A stretch of 64,000 bases of DNA from Ailanthus altissimus (taxonomy: Eukaryota > Streptophyta > Magnoliopsida > Sapindales > Simaroubaceae), in NCBI GenBank assembly GCA_946807835.1, contig OX327686.1:13950001-14014000 (forward strand), read 5' to 3'. Every line of letters starts with the position of its first letter. The stretch's first letter is position 1. The notes under the pieces were generated by a model, which worked only from the letters and a program-made list of their open reading frames with translations, made no database searches and was not told the origin of the DNA. Shown in pieces: positions 37,290-50,126 of this stretch. Position numbers and translations under genes: made by a program.

Positions 37290-38395
37290 AACGAATATTA
37301 AATTGCAAGTGCACGGGCCGTGACCAAGTAATAAAGTGTGAGTAAAGTATCATCCTATGAGGATTGTTTATAAATTAAAACTAAGTACTAAGACATTCAC
37401 AACCTAACGTTATCTATGGTAATTAAAAAAAAACTAAAATGGTTAAGGAATTAAAAGTACTAAAACTAACTAAAAGTTAAACATATTAAAGGAGATGGAA
37501 AAATTTTATGGCAATGAGTCCTATGGTTTTGAATTCACCTTAACTTTCCTAAGGTTTTTAGTAATAATGATTAATTACTACTCTTACGAATCTATTAACC
37601 AAGGGTTTAGAAATAGGCTCACTACCTCTCTTAGTATCAAGTAGACTCTATGCACAAACAATCAAGTTGATATCCTTATCTAACTTGATCATCTATACAT
37701 GCATTATGCTACCCTTAATAAATTATCTTGATTTTATTAGTCACCTAACTCAATACAATCAAAGGTTATGCTAATCAAATCCAACATATGAGTTAAACTT
37801 TTTCAAGCATATAACTCACAAATCTAAATCATCTAATCAATTTTTCAATTCAATTAGAAGCATTAAATTTAGAAAAGCATAAATGAATAATGCAAAATAT
37901 AGTCATTAATCAATTACATACATCGAAACATAGTACTTAGTAAAGTTGCATCAAGCCCTAGAATATAAAGTTTAGTTATCCATAGTCAAATATTCAAATA
38001 CATTAATCTAAATATTAATATAAGTACTCATTTAAAACAACAAGAACTACAAATATAAACTTCAAATAGAAGTAAATGAGATAAAAGGAGAATGGAAACT
38101 ATTTATAAACACTATTGAAGTCTTTAATCTTCAGTGGTGTTTCAAAATCCAAGCTCCAAGGATGACGTCTTTGTGAGGTATATTAACTCCTCGTGTTTTT
38201 CTTCTCCCAAGATGGTTTCAAATGTTGATTGCTCTTTGTTTTTACCAAAAAGGAATAATTATTAACTTAGAAGAGTCCACTTTGGTGAGGAACAGAAGTT
38301 GAAACGTCCAACCTCCCAAAAAATTCCAAAATAGTGGCTTTTTATAGTGCAAAGAAAAGCAGTAATGCCACGACATTTTCTCTTTGATCGCATAG
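37290..38395 (-). mobile_element. Second gypsy LTR-like segment
   Basis: It begins near ttgcaagtgcacgggccgtgaccaagtaataaag and continues with aaagtatcatcctatgaggattg, the same hallmark as the LTR ends at 26676 and 31356. A minus-strand TATA (cactataaaaagcc) is near 38340-38352. The right border with copia RNase H near 38395 is approximate. No target duplication was found. Confidence 0.45.
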
Positions 38396-39169
38396 GCATT
38401 CCCAGCTATATGAGATCCACTTCTTGCTATGTTTTCTTGTTGGCTGAAGAAGCTGTATCATGGAAGTGTCAAGCAAACACTCGTAGCTTCATCCACCATA
38501 GAAGCAGAATTCATAGCTTGTTATGAGGCATTGAATAAAGGGATATGGTTGCAGAACTTTTAACATTGGGTTGCCTATAGTTGATGGTATTGAGAGACCA
38601 TTAAGAATAAACTGTGATAATAAGGCTATCGAGTTGTATTCCAATAACAAAATAAGCTCCTTGAAGTCAAAGCATATTAACATTAAGTTTCTAGTTGCCA
38701 AGGAAAAGGTTCAGAGTCTTTAAGTGTCTATTGAACACATCAGCATAAATTTTATAATTACGAATCCGCTTACTAAAGATTCACCACCCAAAGTGTTTCA
38801 TGAACATGTGGCTCATATATGTATAGTTTGTGTTAATGATATGCCTGTATAGTGGGAGTTTATATTTTGGGATTTAAATGTGATATAGACATATTTGTTT
38901 TATTGATTACAATTAAGAATTATAATTCTTTTTGTTTATTGAGTATTCTAAAATAAAGTTATGAACTTTCTACTATAGTAGTGCATAAAGTTTTAAAAGT
39001 TTGTTGTTCGACTCTTTTGAGTTGTAAAGAAGGACCTATTGAAAATAGACATTAATGAGATCACTTAACATAATATTTTTATGCTACATATCCATATTTG
39101 ATTTATGTCATTAATTATACTAATATGATGACCATTGATGGATCTAGCTATGAAAGGTGTCACGAAAAT
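38396..39169 (+). pseudogene. Ty1/copia RNase H end and 3' region, decayed
   Basis: Plus-strand pieces read SWLKKLYHGSVKQTLVASST, continuing IEAEFIACYEALNKGIWLQN (about 38440-38560). This is the RNase H block at the end of copia pol. KHIN and VSIEHISIN-like residues follow near 38670-38750, then a PLTKD-like end. Stops and a frameshift interrupt it. The noncoding 3' sequence continues to 39169, is broken by the family A solo LTR, and resumes at 41352. Confidence 0.7.
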
Positions 39170-41351
39170 TGTTGGGTGTTGATTATTTTAGGGTACTTGC
39201 ATGTGGGATGTGTTCATCATACAACAAATATACATATCTCATACATATATGTGCACAGCAGAAAATTAAAATAATATAATGAACACATGTAATACATATT
39301 TATCAAATGAAAAATGAGATTGAAAAATATAACCCATGAAGCCTTTGAATTAATTTGCTTGAAGTCTACTATGAAATAAAACTTTGATCAATCCTAGCAA
39401 TCAATAAAGGTGAGCTTGATTGTCTAGAATAGCAGTGTGTTAATCCAGTATTTTGTTTAACTCTTAAACTTGATTCAAAGTTAAACTACTTAACTTAGTT
39501 AAATTTGTTTTTCCTTTTATTCCACTCTTAAATAATTAAAACAAATCTCTTTTTTAGTTATTACATTTAGTAACTATTTATTTATTTGTTTTGTTGTTCT
39601 AACTCTTAAAACACAAAACAAAGAATTCCAATTTCTCAAATTGAAATGGCTCCCAAATATACAAAATCTAAAAACCTAAAAAATATATGAATTTTGAATT
39701 TCATTTCCCTTTATATACTAATGCATAAATTTCAAACTAATTTGAATTTCATTTGCATTTAATTTAACTTAACCTAATCTTAGTTAACATTTAACCTTAG
39801 TTAGGTTAGTTTAACTTAACCCTTAAGTTAATAAATATTTAAATATTTTAACCATAATTAACTAACTTAACCATGATTAGGTTAACCTTTACTTAACCAT
39901 TAAAAATAAGGTTAACTTAACTTAACCATATGGTTAACCTTTAACCACAGTTAAGTTAAATCATTTATTTAACAATTAAATAAATAAATATTTATTTTAA
40001 TTATTTAACAATTAAATAATCATAAAGTAAAATTACATTTATATCCTTACTAGGTTACTAAGTTAACCTAAAGTGGGTCCCGCTATTTAACCATATACTT
40101 CAATGAACTTAACCTTAGTAATTTGCTGAATTATACAATATTAAACAATTCAATAAGGTGAACTGCCTAAGTGCTCAAAGAATACATTTTATATTGGGAC
40201 TCTCTAGGTCTACACCCAATTTGTCAAATGAAACTATTCCATGAATCCGTAATCGATGCCCCACGCACACGTTACGAATATTACAAATCAACGTGTTTAA
40301 CCATATAAGTTGAGGTCACAACATATACGTGTAATCCTTCTATCATTTATACTCTGGATGTGCGGGGATATAAATCAGCACCGTCAAATCCCAATTTTCT
40401 CATCCATTATCTTATCTCCAAATTCGTATCTCGATAAATAATATACACAAACACTTTTGCTATATTGTTTAACTCTGTAAAAAAATCTTTTTTCGGATTT
40501 ATACTTGTGGCCACAAGACTTTATGAAATACAATCTCGGAGCATCGGATATACAACTTACTTACGTAAGCTGACAGATTCTGTATCTACGCACACCAGAC
40601 TCCATAAGCATCGAACCATACCCAGTGACACATAGCTGTCAGATCATGAAAGGTCTCTGACATATGTGAAACCAAAGCATGATGGATCACTTACAAGACC
40701 ACTGTGGCGCTCAGGTCAAAGGACCACGAATACTACTCAACTTGAGAGGACCTTCATTTGACGGCTTCATAGGATATCTATTGGGGTCCTCGTGAATCTG
40801 TTTAATATTCAGTCCTGATTGGATACCCGCATGCCTATACAAGCTCTAAGCTCATAGTCAATTAAGAACAACCATCTGAACCAGTCAGATATAGACATAC
40901 ACTAATCTATATTATGTGAATTCATCGATAAATCCGCATTAGTGATCATAGATTAGAAACATTGTATTTGAGACATACTTAGATAATGACATTTCTTAAC
41001 ACCTATTGCAACTCTTTGCAACTATATCATTACAAGTATACTCTCAAATCTTTGTCCCATTATAGACAAGGTTCTAACTCTTTAGAGCTCGCTGACTCTT
41101 ATAACCTGCTAACTCTTAACAGTACTAATTCTTAGCATTTAAAACTCTCAGCTTTACTGACTATTAGTTCTGGTCTAAATTCCTTTAGACCAGATCTAAA
41201 CTCTTTCAGATCAAACAGTGTTTGTAATGTTACAAGCATTACATCATATAAATATGATATTAACAATTTTTATTTGAAATGTTTATTGTATAAATAATAA
41301 TAATTAATATTCATATAATATTAGAATGGCACATAAAAATCAGCTCCAACA
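39170..41351. mobile_element. Solo LTR, family A copy 2 (2182 bp, duplication AAAAT)
   Basis: Same family and length as 10521-12708, with TGTTGG...CCAACA ends. The flanking duplication is perfect: AAAAT at 39165-39169 and 41352-41356. This copy has more substitutions toward A/T. It contains the same TTAACC-type array near 39770-39965 and no coding region. Confidence 0.82.
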
Positions 41352-41983
41352 AAAATTACTTTGATCCTATATTAATGTAATTGGTGAATCAATTTGTTCA
41401 ATAGATATTTTTGTGTTTTAAACAACCAAAGTTGAGCTTGTTAAATTTTACAATGTATAATATTAATTAATATATGTAGCTCATGTGAAAAATTATTGAT
41501 ATTTTTTTTTCTTCTAGGCTCACATATTAAAATTAATTGTATATGGGCTGGCTATTTTAATTAGTAGCCCAATAAAAATGGTCCAATAAATTTATTACGA
41601 ACTTACAAAATTATTAAGTTTTATTGGTATGGGCTATTTGTAGAAACTCAATAACCTATTTGTTATGATTGATGAGCCGTAACAATTAGGTTATATAAAT
41701 GGTTGAGTTAAAGTCCTCTACTTTCAATTTTAGTCATACATTCTTTTCCCCATAAAAGAAAGAACTGCTGTTAGTGAGACATTCTAATAAACTGGAAGAT
41801 CATAACCTCTGTATTGCTGCTAGATGGATTCATGTATGTATTCTAGATCCTTTGCTTTTCATCACAAACATCTTGGTAATCTAATATGAAGATTCTGCAA
41901 ATCTTATTATGATTTATAGTCATATTTCATATGAATTATGATTGTGATATATGAGATCATGTGTAAATTAAAATTTTCTAATA
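41352..41983 (+). mobile_element. Copia 3' region, continued
   Basis: The sequence picks up after the AAAAT duplication and reads as the continuation of the copia 3' region (ttggtgaatcaatttgttcaatagat). A promoter-like ggttatataaatgg near 41691-41705 suggests that part of it is LTR. Its right edge lies against the P450 fragment. Confidence 0.45.
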
Positions 41984-42199
41984 GTTTGGACCATGCTTCA
42001 GTTATCAGCCTCACAAGCTCTTTCATGTCCCCAATCAGCAGCTTGTAAGGTCTCCCTGCAATTCCCTGCCGCTTTATCTGTCTCTCCATCCATCTTGCTT
42101 CCATCCAAATTGAGTAAAAAAATTTACCAACACCACAGAAAATGGGCAGCAATGAAGAGAGCACTAATGAATAAGTTATCCATAATTCTTTTGCATTAT
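41984..42199 (-). pseudogene. Second P450 fragment: exon 1 only, frameshifted
   Basis: The minus strand encodes WMERQIKRQGIAGRPYKLL and GDMKELVRLITEAWSK. This aligns closely with exon 1 of the P450 pseudogene at 22481-22208. A matching ATG (MDNLFI) near 42190 runs into a stop within about 20 codons, so a small indel in the anchor region has shifted the frame. The match ends at 41984, inside exon 1, with non-homologous sequence beyond. No other P450 exons follow. Confidence 0.8.
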
Positions 42200-42600
42200 C
42201 TTTTATGGAATATTTGACTTCAAATCTTTGGTAAAATTTCCTTGTCAAACTCGAGGCTTAAATCTATATTATATTAGTGGTTCATTTCTAAGACTATTGA
42301 CTCAATTTTTCTTGGAGAAGAAGGAAAATTGTGTTTGTAGCTTTGCTATAGGCCATGGGTCGTCACTAGCCTAAGGTTTTCCAGGATTGATAATGACCGA
42401 AATAATATTTTTCTTTTTTTGTTTTAATATTTCTTCGTGCTTATATTCTAGAGAAACCTATTGCGTGCGGTGAAAGATTTTTGGGAGAAACAGGCTAAAC
42501 TTATTGGTGAAGAATCAAATAAATGTATTCTATGCGTGAGGAGCAAGTGCTCGGTTGGAGATCCCAATCTGAAGGCCCAATTTCCATTACACATGGCGAA
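42200..42600 (-). repeat. Duplicated P450 upstream region
   Basis: 42205-42560 aligns with 22590-22860 in the same orientation, including ggaatatttgacttcaaatctt, ttcttggagaagaagg and tatgcgtgagga(g/c)caag. The similarity runs straight on from the exon 1 fragment, so promoter and exon 1 were duplicated together. Confidence 0.7.
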
Positions 42601-43420
42601 GCATCAGCCCAATAAATATTTTTAAATGGGCCTATAGGTTTATGTTTTAAAATTGATGTTATTGTGAAGCCTCTGTAGCATTCAATCTTATCAGAATCTG
42701 ACAAAGAAAAAAATTTGGGAAATTTTTGGGAATAAACCATAATTTTGAGCACTTTTCTAACTTAGCCCCAAAATAAATTCTTAAACTATTATAGCTAAAT
42801 ACCCTTAAAATGGATAAAAATATCCTCGTCGCTTTAATTTCATAATTTTTCTCCCTCTATTTTCCTTTACAACCCAAAAATTCAATTTTGCTTTACAACC
42901 TGAAAATTAAACTCTATCCTTGAATTAGTTTTCTCTCGATAAAACTTGTTTTAAAATCTAACACATTAAATCAAATACTCATTATTCTAATTTCTTCATT
43001 GACATCAACTCAAATTGAACCATCTCAAAGCGTTGGACAGCGTCGATGATGGTAGGTGATGGGGGGAGCGGGTGTTAAATTATTACTTATAAATTATAGA
43101 AATTAGAAGTTCAAATTAGAGATGATAAAGTTAGAATTTTAGGAGAAAATTTGGTATTTTAAGTAAAATGTAATGAAATTATTATTGGATTATTTTTATT
43201 GAATTTTGTGCAAAATTAGAAATTTTGAGTATTTATAATGAAGATATGGGAAAAAATGATATCAGATGATGTTTATGCTCGATTTCATCATCACAAACCA
43301 TTAAGTTTCTGCCATTCATGTAACATTACGATGAGCACTTGTGATTATGCTACGAGATGGGCAGCGCGAAGCTGCCTACTTGTGCACCTATTGGTTCTTT
43401 TTATTAATTCTTATTTTTAA
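42601..43420. other. Noncoding, possible dispersed repeat
   Basis: 42720-42860 has the phrase aaatacccttaaaatggataaaaat, echoed at 60780-60960 (aaaatacccttaaaccc). The rest is AT-rich with a short G-rich spot at 43058-43072. No gene was recognised. Confidence 0.35.
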
Positions 43421-43900
43421 AATTTTTTTTATTTCATATTTAATTTAATTTATTATTCATTATTTTTAAATTTAATATCTTTATGTATGATATAGTATTA
43501 TTTTAAAGTTTTTTATTTTTAATTTGAACTTTTAATTTTGTTTGTAATTTTGTATATTTCATTTTAATAATTTTTTTTATTTGTTATTATTTTAATTGTA
43601 TATTTTCTATGATTTTTTATTTTTAATATTTTTAAGTTATTTATTTTTATTTTTTTATTATTGGTATTCTTTTTCAATGTTAAAAATTTGTTTTATCATT
43701 TGTGATATTTTGTTAACTTTAAATTTTATATTTGTAATTTTTATTTTAGTTGTTTATATGTATTTTTATTTTTTAATCTATTTTTATGTTTTATTTTATT
43801 TTTTATTTATTTTTTATTTGTTATTTTTATAAATTTAATTTCTTATTAGCTTTTTTTATTTTTTAGTTGTTCTATAGTAAAAGTTTTATAAATTTAAATT
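43421..43900. repeat. Low-complexity T/A-rich tract
   Basis: Almost only A and T, dominated by ttttattttt runs. The 78-codon frame at 43596-43832 is a by-product, made almost entirely of Phe, Leu, Ile and Tyr. Confidence 0.8.
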
Positions 43901-45211
43901 GAATTATTAAGTTGATGAGAAAAGCTTTTCCTTAACTTTTAAAGTTCTTCTGATGTGCTTGGTATTAAGCATAGGTGGTCAAAGATTATTCTTTTATTAT
44001 TTTTCTTTTCGCTCGAGCTATTATACTACAATAGTTGTGAAAAAATGAGATGTTTGATTAAAGAAAACGGTCAACCAAATGAAGATTACTCATTTCTCAT
44101 GCACCTGCTACAATAATCACAAAAAAGTGCTCAGGTCTTTGGACGCATAGCGCTATTTTACTGGTCATTATTTTTATCGAGGTAAATAACTTTATTTATA
44201 ATATTCTTTTTGTTTTCAAACGATAAATGTTATTGTGGTATTATGCAAATTATTGAAAATGTTTCAAGATACTTGTAGTTTCCTATCACTTTTGAAATTT
44301 TTTTATTGTTTTCAAATTATATAATTATTCACTAATTTTGGTTTAAAAGGTCTATAAGTTTATTAGTACATGTATTTTAAATGTTTAGATTAAATAAATT
44401 ATCCATAGTCTTAATTCATATTGATTTATATGCAATGCTAACGATATGGTTTTGATTCAAGTTAATTAGACTTTATATAAGACATTATTGCAAATCAATT
44501 TGTTATAGAATAATAAAAAATATGATATTTGAAAGGAATTGATTTTTAATCTAAAATGTAAAAGAAAAATATTTTGGCTTAGTGTTCATAGTATTATGCT
44601 TTTGACCGACTGACGCAACATATGATCGAACTGGTTATATTTGTTTTGAGTGTGCACACATTATATGATTTTATTATTGGTTGGGTCATTAAGAGTATAG
44701 TTGACACTATCTGATCTTGTTATTGGTTGGATCATAGGGATATTAGTGACACTATATGACACGAGCAACTACTGTTTATACTATATTCATTTTTAAATGA
44801 TATCATTTTATTGAACTATGATTCTTTAACGAATTTACGTTTGATAAGAAAATAAATGTTCTACATATTAATGTTAATATTATGATTATCTGAAGAAGGC
44901 TTTCAACCATTTAAAATAAATAAAAAAAATACGAAATATTATAAATGAGTTTACTTACCAAGTGGATGGCTTACTCCTCATAATTATTATTTTTATAGAG
45001 TAAATATTATAGAATGATCCAACAAATATTATAAATTAATATAATTATAGAGAATACTTGTTGCAATATTTTGAAAATGAAGTCTTTATTGGCAAGTATT
45101 TAAATATAGAAATTTAACAGGTTCAATTTTTGAAAATTTTTTATTGTGCACATTTCAAGGTTTCAATTTGGTGGTGAATTTAAGTAAGGGCGATTTAAAC
45201 TTGTTTTCTTT
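43901..45211. other. Intergenic AT-rich DNA
   Basis: No gene recognised. 44658-44760 is an imperfect tandem duplication of about 50 bp (gattttattattggttgggtcat and gatcttgttattggttggatcat). Confidence 0.5.
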
Positions 45212-46181
45212 TGAAAATTTTCAAAGGCCCAATTGATAGGCCCATAGCCTTCCTTGCCCCAGATAGATAGGTACAAAGGCCTAACATTTGAGCTTATAGT
45301 TTGCTCTACCCAAAGAGATGGACCTAAAAGCCCATAACCTACTCAGAATATAATTTAATCACTCTGATCAACTCAGGGTCTAACCAACTTAGATAGCAAC
45401 TAATTGGCCCCGCACTTTTCCACTACTCAAAGGCCTTAATAGGGTTAGTACGAGCTCCTCGAGTAGTAGAAGTCTCAAATAAGTTGAGCCACTCATTTAA
45501 CTACTTGGCCACCGCTAAGAGGCCTCAATTGAGTCGGTACAAACACCTCAAGTAGCTGGTACCATAGAGGTTGAGTCACTCATTCATACGTATCCCCAAG
45601 GTTACACGAATTTTACACGCATCCCCAAGGCTGAACAGATTTTAATAAATACCTAGTAGCTTGATCAGTTAATTCAAAAGGCTAGCATTAAGTCAACAGC
45701 CCATATAAGGCAAGTTATTGAGAGTAACAACCTACACTATCATTAATGAAGAATTCTTTAATTTAGAAAATATTATCCCTCAAGTCACACTAAACAGATA
45801 GGTGATATCCTGATCATCTGCTCTTGTCCATATTGAGCAATCAGGTGATGACCTGAATATTCACCCACAAAGTCTTCAGACCCGATGCTATAAAAAAGGA
45901 AAAAAAAAACTAGAAACAGGTTTTAATTCTTCAAACTCCATATATAAAAAAAACAATTCTCAATATTTTTCTTACTTCCCTACAGTTTACCAAAAAGCTG
46001 ACTTAAGCATCGAGCATTGGAGGGTCTTCGCCGAAACCACCACCGGTGAGATCTTAACGAGAGTGTTTTCTCGATGTTTGCAGGAGCAACTGAAGCAAGA
46101 AGGTCAAAAGGCCTAAAATCATAGCCCAACGAAGACAAAGCCTAGAGTTTTATTTCCACATAAAAACAAATTTAAAGCTCA
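45212..46181 (+). mobile_element. 5' LTR of a Tat-like gypsy element (970 bp)
   Basis: This is colinear with 50127-52481 once an insertion there is removed. It starts TGAAAATTTTC and ends AAAGCTCA, next to a decayed primer site, CGACGTTGTCTATAGGAAACTT at 46183-46204 (compare TGGCGCCGTCTGTGGGAA of gypsy elements). It includes the phrase GAGGGTCTTCGCCG...CCACCGGTGAGATC, typical of Tat-type LTRs. Confidence 0.7.
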
Positions 46182-47787
46182 TCGACGTTGTCTATAGGAA
46201 ACTTAACAAAAAGTATTGTCATGACTTTGTCCTCACACCAACAAATGGAAAAACATTCATCCAACAATAGGAACCAACTTGTGGGACAATGAATAAGAAA
46301 TCTAGGCAGGAATGGAGCCTAAAGAACTCACCCAAAAAATCCAACCAACTTGCCTGAAACATCTTTGCCAGAAGGGGTTCAAGAGGAGCTATGGATGTTA
46401 AGGGAAAAAAATGGAGGAGTTAAGGTAGTTGATGGTTGAAATGTTGAGAAAACAAAGAAAGAATGAGGAGGAGAGATAAGGGATGAATGGAGGAAAAATC
46501 ATAACCTTCAAGCATGGAGGCTTGAATGCTCAAGAGAACCAAAGCTGATAAGTTCGGAAAGAGAGATTAAAGGTTCCATATGATTCTATTAGAGGAGAGG
46601 GCAAAGCTATGTGCTTGAAGAACATAACGTATCTTGGGTTAGGGATTCCAAGTAGATTAAAAGAAATGAGCATAATAGCTTAGGACAATTGAATGTCGAA
46701 TAGCCTATAGAGGAAAAATTTCATGGATTGAATGAATGACTGAAGAGCCTTTTGGAAGAAAATGAGAAAAAAGATCAATCTCCCCAAAGAAGACAGAAAA
46801 GGCGAGGAGGTCTCTACTGATTGATGAATTAAGAGACATGAAACTTTCGAGTGGGTTCAGACTGCCAAGCCTCTTAGTATACAAGGGAGTGACAAACCTA
46901 AACCACTTCGTTGATCAAATGACTGGCCTGTTGTCTATTGTCGAGCTTAAACAAGAGAAGATAGAGTCCAACCCTTATTTGGTATCGAGGATTGAAGCAG
47001 CAAAGCATCGCCTCCTACCATGAGCTTACAAAAAAAGTTTGCACAACAATTTTAGGTTTCTTGTGAGGTTGCAAAAGATCCCTGAATTATTGAAGGTGAC
47101 TAGGCAGAGGAGAAATAAAAGCCTTAAAGACTACATGAAGTAACTAGCCTATAACCTTGGAAGCCCTTAAGTCTAGATTGAAGTTGAATAAGTTCTTGTA
47201 TTACCTGTCTGAAAGCAATGTTCTAAACTATGTTGTTGTGTATAATAAATCATCTAAATATATTACCATATAGAAAGAAGAGGAGGCAAAGAAATCGTTC
47301 ACATGCACTGCTCGGGGTCAAATCTGTCTACATAAAAGTAAGAGGCATTGGGAGCAAAGGGAGAAATCACCGCCTCCTCGAAAGAAACTGAGGGTGGATA
47401 ATACCAACCAACCACAAAGGATGATATACTTAAATAGGCACAACAAACCTCCTACTTGGAAAAATGATAGGCAGAACAGATATTGTCCTTATGCCAACTA
47501 CCCCGAGCAGCCTAGAAGTCCCAAAACCTTGAAAGATCACCTAGCCGAAGAATGAATGGTAGCTTAGATTGGAAACTTTCTTCCTCTAGTTGTCTCATTT
47601 GAGGACATCTATGAGGCAATTAAGAATAAGAGCTTGCTTTCTAAAGCCTCTCACAAAGGTAAGATAGTGGAACAACTGATGAACTTGAGGAGTTGGTGTG
47701 AGTTTCACCAGAGTTTGGGGCATGCCACTAGCGAGAGTCTTGATTTGAAGAAATAAGTATCCATTTGGGAAATTTTGAGTTGGCAGG
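46182..47787 (+). pseudogene. Gypsy gag (Tat-like), decayed
   Basis: An ATG-like start near 46232 is followed by broken frames. The retrotransposon gag region reads SGFRLPSLLVYKGVTNLNHF at about 46850-46910, then SLKDYMK near 47120. A decayed zinc-knuckle-type stretch, WCEFHQSLGHATSESLDLKK, lies near 47690-47755. Stops are frequent. Protease, RT and integrase do not follow; coding stops at 47787 where another LTR begins. Confidence 0.65.
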
Positions 47788-49316
47788 TGACGAACACATT
47801 AAAATGCATATTTATTAAGAGATTCAGTCACCATTCAATGTTACTAATTTTAACATTTTTGTATTTTTAAGCTTGAAATAAAGTGTTATACTTAAATTAT
47901 AATTAATAAATGTTATTTGCATATGTTTAGGTAAAATGGACATAACTCTTAATGTAAAAATTGAAATGAAGAAATTCTTGAACTTGGAGCAACATGACTC
48001 AATATTACACAAATTTGAAGAACAGTTAAAAGCCAAATCCAACATATTATGGGCCAAAAATTGGGATATAACAGAATTGGGTTACAACTTCTGCTTAGCT
48101 TGACCCACCTTGTGTATTTGGACTATATTTCACAAAATATGCACCCAATCGGTACAATTCTTGAAGCTGTGAAATAATGACTCAATTATCAACAACTCTT
48201 ATGTTGATGGTAAAGTCCAAATCAGCCGTTATCATAGACCAAATTATATTAAAAATTGGTAAAATGGTTATTGGCTGAAATCTAACATATTTTTGGAATT
48301 TTGCCCATATCTCATTGGATACTCATCCAAATTGTATAAACCTGGTGGATATGGAAAGAAAAGACAAACTTTTACAACTCTCATGTTGGTAAAAAAGGTT
48401 ATATCAATCGTTTTCATCATAAAAAAACGTACTGCAATTGGGTGAACAAGTAGTTGGCATAAATTATTGAAGATTGAAGTTACACTAAACATATTTCCAT
48501 TCATTGCCTATATAAGGACACTCTTAGGATGTTTTTTAATACTTAAAAATTCTCTCATATTTCTTCTCTTTAAAATGCATTGTAAGCTAGGCTAGAGTTC
48601 TTGACAAGGCTAAGAAATAAACTTTTATGTGTAATAAGTATACTTCTATACTTTAATTCTTTGTTAAGAGCTATAAATGTTTGTAAGTTTACTTATGTCT
48701 AAACTCTTATCTATTATTTTTCTATAATCCAAAGGTTATAATTATCATATTTCATATATTTTTAGTCATGCTTTCTTTATGTGATTTTTGTTGAATTATA
48801 ATTGTTATTAGTTACATTATTTTACATGTTAATCTTTTACTACAATATTGTCAATCGATATACTGTCAATCTTTAATGACATATAAAGACAATAATTATT
48901 TTTTTATTCAAGTTGATCTTTTACTATAATATTGTCAAAATAATATATTATTGATCTTAGATAACTTGTATAAATGAACATGGTTTGTTTTAATGTTTGC
49001 AAAGAGTTTAGTCATATCAAATACATATATTATCAAATGTGCCATATTTTACATATCTTCTGATTGATTGTTTAGGATCTGAAACTTTCAATTGAGTTAT
49101 AAACATTAAATCAAAGTATAAAATAGATTTACATTAAGATTTTTCTCTTAATTCATATACAATTCTATCTTATCCACATAAATCAATAAGATAATTTTTT
49201 CATTTGCTATTGCTTTAATATTTTTACTTCACTAGCCTATTTTGTCAAAAGCTTCCTCATGGAATCAACACCTCAATCTATACTGCGATAGTCACATTAC
49301 ATTTTAAGAATAAACA
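47788..49316 (+). mobile_element. LTR, family C, plus sense (about 1.53 kb)
   Basis: It starts TGACGAACACATTAAAATGC. The reverse complement of 51767 downward starts TGATGAACACTTGAAATTAC, and both carry a TAAAATGG(A/G)CATAACT block. It ends near ACA at 49316, followed by a decayed primer site, TTTTGATGCCGTTTTCGAG (compare TTTGGCGCCGTTGCCGGG). It is therefore a 5' LTR whose internal coding region is missing. Confidence 0.6.
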
Positions 49317-50126
49317 AATTTTGATGCCGTTTTCGAGAAGGACACTAAGCGAAAGTAGGTTGCATTTATCAATACTAAAGCAGTAACTTTGTACATTTAC
49401 TTTTTTTTTTTGTAAAATTTTAGTTTTAAAATTTATTTCTTTTGTTGTAATTTATTTTATTATTCATAGTTAGTTCTACCACCTAACTTATTTTGTTATC
49501 TTCTCATAATTTTTATTTAATTTTACATGGTTGGTTCTACCACTTAACTTAATTTATTTTCTTTAGTTAATTTATTGTATTTTATTTTATTTTTATGGCT
49601 AGTTCTATCGCCTAACTTAGTTCATTTTATTTTATTTATTTATTGTACTTTACACTTTATTTTCTTTTATTTATTTATTATACTTTGCAATTTATTTTAT
49701 TTTATTTATTTATTGTACTTTGCAATTTATTTTTTATATTTATTTATTGTACTTTGCAATTTATTTTTTATATTTATTTATTGTACTTTGGAGTTTATTT
49801 TATTTTATTTATTTATTGTAATTTGTATTTTATTTTATTTATTTATTATACTTTGCAGTCCATTTTCTTTTATTTATTTATTATACTTTGCAGTCCATTT
49901 TCTTTTATTTATTTATTATACTTTATTTTATTTTTTTCTTCTATTTATTTATTTATTGTACTTTATTTTATTTTATTTATTTATTTATTGTACCTTACAG
50001 TTTATTTTATTTTATTTATTTATTATACTTTACAGTTTATTGTCTTTGATTAATTAAATACAAACAAGAATAAGGTTTCCAGCTTTGATTAATTAAAACT
50101 AGAAACTAGTGGACCCATGTTCCCTT
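49317..50126. repeat. AT-rich tandem repeats (TTTATTTATTTATTGTACTTTGCA units)
   Basis: From 49560 to 50045 a unit of about 40-55 bp (tttatttatttattgtactttgcaatttattttat) repeats roughly ten times with length variation. Upstream, 49465-49630 has three decayed copies of a gttctaccacctaactta unit. Long open frames here (49575-50057) arise because the repeat lacks stops in that frame; they encode only Phe, Leu, Ile, Tyr and Cys and are not genes. Confidence 0.8.

Noticed and set aside
26676..38395. One single gypsy element inserted into the copia at 24-26.7 kb, with the RNase H at 38.4 kb as its other half
   Set aside because: No matching target duplication was found at the two ends, extra LTR segments lie between, and the copia RT is missing, so one element cannot be demonstrated.
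43596..43832. Hydrophobic 78-codon frame
   Set aside because: Low-complexity T/A tract with no stops in one frame.
49575..50057. Open frames of 160 and 136 codons, hydrophobic, membrane-like
   Set aside because: They are readings of an AT-rich tandem repeat in a frame without stops; composition is only Phe, Leu, Ile, Tyr and a few others, and the same repeat gives two overlapping frames.
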